DNA from: Mesorhizobium loti R88b | GTDB lineage: Bacteria > Pseudomonadota > Alphaproteobacteria > Rhizobiales > Rhizobiaceae | Direction: 5' to 3' | Assembly: GCF_013170845.1 (NCBI RefSeq) | Contig: NZ_CP033367.1 | Coordinates: 6,449,001-6,513,000 of the forward strand | Length of the DNA: 64,000 bases | Part shown: in pieces, positions 58,214-64,000 of the stretch | How the letters are laid out: every line of letters starts with the position of its first letter | Numbering within the stretch: the stretch's first letter is position 1 | The notes under the pieces: generated by a model | Databases searched by the model: none | Told to the model about the DNA's origin: nothing | The model's input: the letters and a program-made list of their open reading frames with translations, nothing else | Program-made: the position numbers and the translations under genes

Positions 58214-59029
58214 ATGACGATCAGGCTTGTTCTCGCCGGCTGCGGCAATATGGGTTACGCCATGCTCGCGGGCTGGCTGAAGTCCGGCAAGCTTGCACCC
58301 TCGACGGTTTTCGTGGTCGAGCCCAATGCCGATCTGCGCCAGCGGGCCGCCGCACTCGGCTGTGCCATAGCTGCTGATGCCGGCGATATTCCAGGTGACG
58401 CCGTGCCTGATCTCGTCGTCATCGCGGTGAAGCCGCAGGTGATCCGCGAGGTGACCGCCGCCTACAAGCGCTTCGGCGACGGGCGCACTACCTTCGTCAG
58501 CATCGCCGCCGGCACGCCGGTCTCAACCTTCGAGGATATCCTCGGCAGTCGCGCGCCGGTTGTGCGCTGCATGCCCAACACGCCTGCTTCCATCGGCAAG
58601 GGCATGATGGTGGTGTTTTCCAACCCGCTCGTCTCTGATGATACCAAGCGCTTCGTCGCCGACCTTTTGTCGGCCAGCGGTGAAGTGGCCACCATCGACG
58701 ATGAGGGCCTGATGGACGCAGTGACCGCTGTGTCGGGATCGGGGCCGGCCTATATCTTCCATTTCATCGAAGCGCTGACCGTCGCCGCCGAAAAGGCCGG
58801 GCTTTCGGCGGCGACCGCCAGGCTGCTCGCCATGCAGACAGTCTACGGTGCAGCCTCGCTCGCCGCCGAAAGCCAGGAGGAACCGAGCGTGCTGCGCCAG
58901 CAGGTGACCAGCCCGAACGGCACGACGGCTGCGGCCCTTGCCGTGCTGATGGGCGAGGATCGGCTGACCAAGCTGCTGACCGAAGCGGTGGAGGCGGCAC
59001 GGCTGCGGTCGATCGAGTTGGGGAAGTAA
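58214..59029 (+). CDS. proC: Pyrroline-5-carboxylate reductase
   Basis: The 271-residue enzyme makes proline from pyrroline-5-carboxylate with NAD(P)H. It has the Rossmann motif LAGCGNMGYAMLAGWL, the family segment DLVVIAVKPQ, the PNTPASIGKGM segment, and GSGPAYIFHFIEAL plus TSPNGTTAAAL in the dimer domain. The ATG at 58214 is used because GGAGGG lies just upstream; the frame extends 34 codons further but into sequence of no coding character. It follows the O-antigen ligase after 61 bp but looks functionally separate. Confidence 0.95.
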   Translation: MTIRLVLAGCGNMGYAMLAGWLKSGKLAPSTVFVVEPNADLRQRAAALGCAIAADAGDIPGDAVPDLVVIAVKPQVIREVTAAYKRFGDGRTTFVSIAAGTPVSTFEDILGSRAPVVRCMPNTPASIGKGMMVVFSNPLVSDDTKRFVADLLSASGEVATIDDEGLMDAVTAVSGSGPAYIFHFIEALTVAAEKAGLSAATARLLAMQTVYGAASLAAESQEEPSVLRQQVTSPNGTTAAALAVLMGEDRLTKLLTEAVEAARLRSIELGK

Positions 59030-59032
59030 GCC

Positions 59033-60349
59033 TCAACCCGTTCCGTACAGCATCTCGTCCTGCAGCCGGCGCAAGGCGAACAGCCTCGTCGTCGGGTCGG
59101 GCGCTGCATTGCCGGCGGTAAGCAACTCGCCTTTCCTGACCGATTTCAACACCTTGCCGCCCTCGAGCAGGCCGACTGGCACGGCGCGCTGGGCGCGGGC
59201 CTCGCCGACGGTCATCGTCCAGGAGCGGTAGCAGGTCTCGCCGATGGCATCGAAGGTTTCGCCGGCGGTCAGGTCACGCTTGGCGACGGCGCATACTTCG
59301 GCGACCGGCCGTGGCAGCGGCACCATATCAGGCTTGCCGAACAGCACGATGCGGGCGGCGGTCAGCGGCACTTCCAATGAGGTCAGATGGTAGGGCCGGA
59401 ACAGGCTGTAGTAGGGACCATGGCCGATATGCAGATCGTCCATGCGCTCGATGATGCGCGGGTGCGTGGCCTCGACGATGACGAAGACACCGGGGGCGAC
59501 GCCCTTGCCGATCGTGTAGTCGACAACGCCTTTTTTCAGCAACAGTCCGCCATCCTCACGCGGGATCAGCACCTTGACGAGGTCGTCGCGGTCGGCCTTC
59601 GGTCCATGCATGCCGGGCACGTCGGGCACCAGGCCGGTGGCGTTGGCGATGGCGCACATCTCGACCATGGTTTTCGAGCCATCGACGAACTCGACCAGCA
59701 TGCGCGGGTTCATGTTGCGGCGGATCGCTTCCTCGCGATAGTCGTCGGGCACAGCGTCATGATTGAGCGGGTTGTTCTTGCCTTTGCCGGCCGAGACGAT
59801 GGTCAGGCCGAGTGCGGAGGCGAACTCGATCAGTTCCATGCAGCTCGACGGCTCGTCGCCGGCGCCGACCGAATAGACGACGCCAAGCCGGTCAGCCTGC
59901 TGCTTGAGATAACAACCGATGGTGACATCGGCCTCGACATTCATCATCACCAGATGCTTGCCGTGCTCCATCGCCGACAGGCAGAAATCGGCGGCGACAC
60001 CGGGCTTGCCGGTGGCGTCGATGACGACGTCGATCAATGGATTGGTTACCAGCATCTCATTGGAGGTGATGGCGATTTTTCCCGCCTCGATGGCCGCGGT
60101 GACTTTCGATGGAGTGTCGGCTTCGACCGCCATGGCTTCGTCGCCATAGGCGATACGGATGGCCTCGCGCGCGGTATGCGGACGCCGCGTCGAGACGGCG
60201 CAAACCGATATGCCCGGCATCAGCATGCCTTGCGTGACAAGGTCGGTACCCATTTCGCCAGAGCCGATGACGCCAATGCGGACGGGACGGCCCTCCGACG
60301 CACGCTTGGCAAGATCGCGAGCAAGGCCGGTCAGGGCGACATTGGTCAT
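59033..60349 (-). CDS. SAF-domain NAD(P)-dependent oxidoreductase
   Basis: The 438-residue protein begins with a homoserine-dehydrogenase-like Rossmann fold (VRIGVIGSGEMGTDLV) and VVIDATGKPGVAADFC; it ends in a SAF-type domain (ERDLTAGETFDAIG-like, VLKSVRKGELLTAGN). This family occurs near PTS and sugar-acid genes in several proteobacteria and may reduce or oxidise four-carbon sugar acids, but the substrate is not known here. The ATG at 60349 has no good ribosome site. It is divergent from the PTS IIC gene with a 343-bp gap, so the two may be co-regulated. Confidence 0.8.
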   Translation of the reverse strand: MTNVALTGLARDLAKRASEGRPVRIGVIGSGEMGTDLVTQGMLMPGISVCAVSTRRPHTAREAIRIAYGDEAMAVEADTPSKVTAAIEAGKIAITSNEMLVTNPLIDVVIDATGKPGVAADFCLSAMEHGKHLVMMNVEADVTIGCYLKQQADRLGVVYSVGAGDEPSSCMELIEFASALGLTIVSAGKGKNNPLNHDAVPDDYREEAIRRNMNPRMLVEFVDGSKTMVEMCAIANATGLVPDVPGMHGPKADRDDLVKVLIPREDGGLLLKKGVVDYTIGKGVAPGVFVIVEATHPRIIERMDDLHIGHGPYYSLFRPYHLTSLEVPLTAARIVLFGKPDMVPLPRPVAEVCAVAKRDLTAGETFDAIGETCYRSWTMTVGEARAQRAVPVGLLEGGKVLKSVRKGELLTAGNAAPDPTTRLFALRRLQDEMLYGTG

Positions 60350-60692
60350 ACGGGATGTCCACAGCTTCTTGATTTGCGGCCGGATTAGCAGGGACCGATC
60401 ACCTGTGCCAACGAAACCGGCTCCGGCCGGCCGTTTCCAGCGAAAATGACGCGGGAAAAGCGGCTTTCCTTTGCCCGGTTGGCCCAAAGGGTCGCCGATT
60501 GACATTGCTGTGAACAGCCCCAATAAAACATTCGTTTGCTGAAAAAGGCAAATGTTCACAAGACGACCGCTCGGAGGGGCATTCGTCTCGCGGCAATCTG
60601 GGGAGTGCCTTTGCGCCGAAGGGCGGCAGAGGCGTTGGATGAGAATCAAGGAGCATTGCGGGGCATAGGCCCGGGGCTCCAGGGGAGGAAGA
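60350..60692. promoter_or_regulatory. Promoter/operator region of the PTS operon
   Basis: No gene in these 343 bp. TTGACA at 60499-60504 with AATAAA at 60522-60527 (17-bp spacing) is a good sigma-70 promoter for IIC. Directly behind it lies TTTGC-N8-GCAAA at 60535-60552, an inverted repeat where a repressor would block the start of transcription. AGGGGAGGAAGA gives a strong ribosome site for IIC at 60693. Confidence 0.55.
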
Positions 60693-62094
60693 ATGGATAC
60701 AATTCTCGCGGGCCTCAAAGGGGCCATCGACACGCTTGGACCGACGATCCTGCTGCCGATCGTCATTTTCATCATAGCCGTGGTTTTGGGCGCCAAGGTC
60801 AGCAAGGCTTTTCGCGCCGCAGTCACCATCGGCGTCGCCTTCATCGGCATCAATCTGGTGCTTGGCCTGATGTTCACGTCGATCGGCGACGTTGCCAAGG
60901 CCATTGTCACCAACACCGGTATTCACCGCGACATCATTGATGTCGGCTGGCCTTCGGCAGCGGCGATCGCCTTCGGCTCGTCGGTTGGCCTGTGGGTCAT
61001 CCCGATCGGCATTCTGGTCAACATCGTACTGCTGCTGACGCGCATGACGCGCACGCTCAATGTCGACGTCTGGAATTTCTGGCACTTCGCCTTTGTCGGC
61101 TCGCTCGTCGTGGCCGCCACCGACAATCTGGCCTATGGCATTGCCGTCGCCGCGCTTGTCGCCGCGCTCTCGCTGCTGTTCGCCGACTGGTCGGCGCGCG
61201 GTGCAGCAGTTCTATGGCGTGCCTGGCATCTCCGTGCCGCATCTCGCTTCGGCGCAGATCCTGCCGATCGCCATTGTGCTCAACTGGATCATGGATCGCA
61301 TTCCCGGCATCAATCGCATCAACATCAACACCGACACCATCGAGCGCAGGTTCGGCGTGTTCGGCGAACCTGTCGTGATGGGCCTCATCATCGGCCTCGT
61401 GCTTGGCGCGATTGCTTTCTACAATGCGGGTGATCTCAGCGTGGTGCTGGCCAAGGTGCTGGGCACCGGTATGACGCTGGCCGCCGTGATGCTGCTCCTG
61501 CCGCGCATGGTGAAGATCCTGATGGAAGGGCTGATTCCGGTTTCCGACGCCGCGCAGGAATTCGTGCGCAAGCGCACCGGCGACCGCGAGCTGCTCGTCG
61601 GTCTCGATTCGGCGATCCTGATCGGCCATCCCGCCGCAATCTCGTCGTCGCTGATCCTGGTGCCGATCGCGATCATCCTGTCCATCATACTGCCCGGCAA
61701 CCGCGTCATCCTGTTTGCCGACCTTGCGGTCATTCCGTTCATCGTCGCCATGACCGCCCCGCTGGTCAAAGGCAATGTGTTCCGCATGGTGGTGATCGGC
61801 ACGGTGACCCTGGCCATCGGCTTCTACGTCGCCAACGCACTGGCGCCGCTGTTCACCAGCGCGGCCGTCGCTTCGGGCTTCAAGCTGCCGGCGGACGCGC
61901 TGCAGATCACCTCAGTGGTCGACGGCTTCCTGTGGGTGCCCTATGTCATCATCGAGGCCATGGGACTTGGCGTTGTCGGCATCATCGTGATCGCCGTGGT
62001 CATCGCCGCCCTGTTTGTCCTCTACCGCCGCAACCCACTCGGTTGGGAACGGGCAGCAGGCGCCGAGGACGAGCCGGCCGAAGGCACCGCCTGA
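60693..62094 (+). pseudogene. Galactitol-type PTS IIC permease, frameshifted
   Basis: Two overlapping frames together spell one galactitol-family IIC membrane protein of about 467 residues. Frame 1 (60693 to about 61200) covers the N-terminal helices up to LSLLFADWSAR; frame 2 (about 61192 to 62094) resumes with VQQFYGVPGISVPHLASAQI and runs to the end. The break is at GGCGCGCGG (61193-61200), where the homologous reading needs two more bases (one more CG in the run). Either the gene is inactive, the run is phase-variable, or it is a sequencing error. The rest of the protein, including the GYDDFLWVPYVIIEAMG-like C-terminus, is intact. Confidence 0.8.
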
Positions 62095-62121
62095 AACCGC
62101 ATCGAACCTTCGATTTGAAAT

Positions 62122-62266
62122 GATCGTGCGCCCTCCCCCAGAGCATGATGCCGAAAAGTGTGAAGCGGTTTTCGGACGACATCATGCTCTATCTCTTTGA
62201 TTTAGAGCCGGATTCAGATTTCAGGTCGATCCGACCTGAAATCATCCGGCTCTAGGGCGCACGATC
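62122..62266. repeat. Mosaic palindromic repeat between IIC and IIA genes
   Basis: The outer arms GATCGTGCGCCCT (62122-62134) and AGGGCGCACGATC (62254-62266) are perfect inverted repeats. Inside are the AGAGCATGATG...CATCATGCTCT palindrome, the CTCTATCTCTTTG module shared with copies A and B, and a hairpin AGAGCCGGAT...ATCCGGCTCT with CAGGTCG/CGACCTG at its tip. It is the most elaborate copy of this element type in the window and lies inside the PTS operon, where it could affect mRNA stability. Confidence 0.75.
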
Positions 62267-62282
62267 CATAACGGAGCAACAC

Positions 62283-62744
62283 ATGTCTCACGGCCTTATG
62301 CAGCTTCTGGATCCCGAGGCGATCGTGCTCGGTTCCGATGCCTCGACCAATGAGGAGATCATCCGCATCCTGGCTGGCCGGCTTGAGGCCCTTGGCTATG
62401 TCAAAAGCTCCTATGCCGACGCGGTCGTGCGCCGCGAAATGACCATCCCGACAGGACTGCCGCTGGAACGCGCCGACAATGTCGCGGTGCCGCATACCGA
62501 CCCGGAGCATGTGCTGAAGCCCGGCATTGCGATGGGCACGCTGAAGCGGCCCGTGATCTTCGCCAACATGGAAGACCCCGACGAGAAGCTGCCTGTCGGC
62601 TTCGTCTTCCTGCTTGCCATCAATGACAAGGACAAGCAGATTGAAGCGCTGCAGTCCGTCATGGCCACCATCCAGAATCCAGAGGCATTGGACGGCTTGA
62701 GGTCGGCCAGGACGCTTGACGACGTGCGTGCCGTTCTCGGCTGA
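62283..62744 (+). CDS. PTS sugar transporter subunit IIA (fructose/mannitol type)
   Basis: The 153-residue protein is an EIIA of the fructose-mannitol type, with the phosphorylation site VAVPHTD at His71 and the RREMTIPTGLP segment before it. It would take phosphate from HPr and pass it to the IIB below. It is the first intact gene of the IIC-IIA-IIB set and is 19 bp before IIB. Galactitol-type IIA proteins have this form. No EI or HPr gene lies nearby. The ATG is at 62283. Confidence 0.9.
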   Translation: MSHGLMQLLDPEAIVLGSDASTNEEIIRILAGRLEALGYVKSSYADAVVRREMTIPTGLPLERADNVAVPHTDPEHVLKPGIAMGTLKRPVIFANMEDPDEKLPVGFVFLLAINDKDKQIEALQSVMATIQNPEALDGLRSARTLDDVRAVLG

Positions 62745-62763
62745 AAACAAGGAGGAGCAAGAG

Positions 62764-63051
62764 ATGTCCAGACACAAAACAATTCTCTTTGCCTGCGGCA
62801 CGGGCATAGCCACCTCGACGGCGGTCAATGTCGCGGTCACCGAGGCGATGAAGAAGCGCGGCCTCACCTTCAACGCGCAGCAGGCAAAGGCCACCGAAGT
62901 GCCGGGGCTGGCCGACAGCGTCGACTTCATCGTCTCCACGACGCCGATCTCGGCTTCAGTGACCAAGCCGGTCATCAAGGGCCTCGCCTTCCTCACCGGC
63001 ATCGGCAAGGACAAGGTGCTGGACGAGATCGAGGCGCAGCTGCGCAAGTGA
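62764..63051 (+). CDS. PTS sugar transporter subunit IIB (galactitol type)
   Basis: The 95-residue protein is a IIB with the phosphorylated Cys in FACGTGIATST, the galactitol/SgcB signature. The C-terminal half has FIVSTTPISASVTKP. It would accept phosphate from the IIA and transfer it to the sugar carried by IIC. The ATG at 62764 follows a strong AGGAGG-type site; an upstream frame to 62716 is inside the IIA gene end. It is the last gene before the convergent multicopper oxidase. Confidence 0.9.
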   Translation: MSRHKTILFACGTGIATSTAVNVAVTEAMKKRGLTFNAQQAKATEVPGLADSVDFIVSTTPISASVTKPVIKGLAFLTGIGKDKVLDEIEAQLRK

Positions 63052-63093
63052 TGATCACAAGTGGTCGCGGAAGCTGACGCCTCCGCTCCAGAC

Positions 63094-64000
63094 TCAAACC
63101 ACCCTGATATAGCTCGTCATGCCTGATTTCTGATGCTCGATGATGTGGCAATGCAGCAGCCAGTCGCCGGGATTGTCGGCGACGAAGCCGAGCTGGACCT
63201 TCTCGTTGGGCTGGATGAGATAGGTGTCGGAAATCAGCGGCTGAACGGGCCGCGTCGAGGATGACAGCACCTTGAAGCTCATGCCATGCAGATGCATCGG
63301 ATGCGATTGCGGTGTCAGGTTTTCCATGTCGATGACATAGCTCTTGCCGAGCTTCAGCTCGGCCAAAGGTGCGGTCGGGTCCGGCGTATCGCCCGGCCAC
63401 GGCACCTTGTTGATGGCCCAGAAACTGTAGCCGAGTGAGCCGCAGATACCGTCGCTCGGAGTGTTTTCGGCGGTGGCGCTGAGCGCCAGCGAAATATGCT
63501 GGGCGGCGGCGAGATCGACCTCCGCCACCGGATTCACTTCAAGCGGAGCAACATCGCGGACATCCCGCTTGAGCGAGCTGCCGGTCGCATGGAAGGTCGC
63601 CAGAACCTTAGGCTTGGTGCCCCTGACATCCCGCAGGCTGACGATCGCGCCCTCTTGGTCGGGCATGCGGATGGCAAGCTCCATGCGCTGGCCGGGTCCA
63701 AGCAGCAAGGCGTCGGGCGAAAAACGCTCCGGCACCGGATTGCCATCCAGCGCCATAACGACCGCCTCCGCACCGTCGACGCGAAAGGCATAGATGCGGG
63801 TGACATCGGTGATGGCGACGCGCAGACGCACCAGCCCGCCGGCGGGTGCGTCGTATTGCGGCTGGTCGAGCCAGTTGGCGGTGCGCACCGTGCCGTAGGT
63901 GCCAGTCCTTGCGGCATCGCGCGGCCGGAACTGGTCGATGAACTGGGCGTCGTCGCCGAGGCGCCAATCGCGCAGATTGAGGACGAATTCGGCGTCGAAT
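63094..64000 (-). CDS. Multicopper oxidase, C-terminal part (partial)
   Basis: The gene runs off the right edge of the window; about 300 C-terminal residues are seen. Type-1/3 copper ligands are visible: HPMHLHG and HCHIIEHQKSGM at the end of domain 3 (HCHIxxHxxxxM). A GTG near 63888 is not the true start because the frame stays open to 64000 (FDAEFVLNLRDWRL). The proteins of this type oxidise copper(I), phenols or bilirubin-like substrates in the periplasm. It is convergent with the IIB gene. Confidence 0.9.
   Translation of the reverse strand, partial: FDAEFVLNLRDWRLGDDAQFIDQFRPRDAARTGTYGTVRTANWLDQPQYDAPAGGLVRLRVAITDVTRIYAFRVDGAEAVVMALDGNPVPERFSPDALLLGPGQRMELAIRMPDQEGAIVSLRDVRGTKPKVLATFHATGSSLKRDVRDVAPLEVNPVAEVDLAAAQHISLALSATAENTPSDGICGSLGYSFWAINKVPWPGDTPDPTAPLAELKLGKSYVIDMENLTPQSHPMHLHGMSFKVLSSSTRPVQPLISDTYLIQPNEKVQLGFVADNPGDWLLHCHIIEHQKSGMTSYIRVV

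Noticed and set aside
61060..62094. Separate permease gene starting at the ATG at 61060
   Set aside because: The first 45 codons of that frame have no coding character, while the other frame there continues the IIC family. The two frames are better explained as one gene with a 2-bp loss.
62122..62266. Miniature transposable element with target duplication
   Set aside because: Perfect outer inverted arms exist, but no flanking direct repeat was found, and modules are shared with elements of other borders, so a mosaic repeat is the better description.

Overview
The window looks like a chromosomal segment of a high-GC alphaproteobacterium of the Rhizobiales, most like Mesorhizobium. The evidence is a tRNA-His without an encoded G-1 and with A73, an sRNA of the alpha-r14/CcsR ('cuckoo') type with anti-Shine-Dalgarno loops, a PdhS/DivJ-like cell-cycle kinase with a CtrA box, a zwf-pgl-edd Entner-Doudoroff operon, and short mosaic palindromic repeats between genes. 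No phage, insertion sequence, integrase or CRISPR array was seen. The genus is an inference; no database was searched.

Layout. 1-5021: a redox module (old yellow enzyme cut by the window edge, an AtaL/DUF1857-like protein, an NmrA-type protein) behind a perfect palindromic operator, then a broken histidine kinase and two LysR regulators around a second NAD(P)-binding protein. 5169-6052: tRNA-His, the sRNA and a phasin gene with two PhaR-like sites. 6302-14709: a 1380-residue PAS histidine kinase, acetoacetyl-CoA synthetase and an AsmA protein. 14802-20213: the putrescine importer potFGHI and a DMT exporter. 20350-23626: an ScfR/RamB-type regulator divergent from isocitrate lyase, plus an 80-residue companion. 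23868-29242: a degenerate receiver, a HAD phosphatase, the puuA-puuB putrescine-degradation pair and an SH3 protein. 29296-35792: an orphan Mur ligase, an SDR and the zwf-pgl-edd operon.

35862-46501 is the most accessory-looking part. Two nearly identical VWA-domain genes, about 9 kb apart and in the same orientation, bracket small secreted proteins, a membrane protein and a LuxR-led operon that ends in a 1076-residue exported protein. 46638-48547 holds a GlxA-type regulator and folD. 48719-58152 is a polysaccharide export and assembly cluster (Wzz/ExoP-like, flippase, three glycosyltransferases, a DUF6492-like protein, O-antigen ligase). 58214-64000 holds proC, a SAF-domain oxidoreductase, a galactitol-type PTS (IIC, IIA, IIB) whose IIC gene is frameshifted, and a multicopper oxidase cut by the window edge.

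Shared themes are carbon storage and C2/C4 metabolism (phasin, acetoacetyl-CoA synthetase, glyoxylate shunt), polyamine import and catabolism, and cell-envelope polysaccharide. The points most worth a second look are the anti-SD sRNA just behind the phasin gene, the CtrA box before the giant kinase, the VWA-bracketed secreted-protein island, and a sugar PTS without local EI/HPr whose permease is broken by a 2-base change in a GC run.
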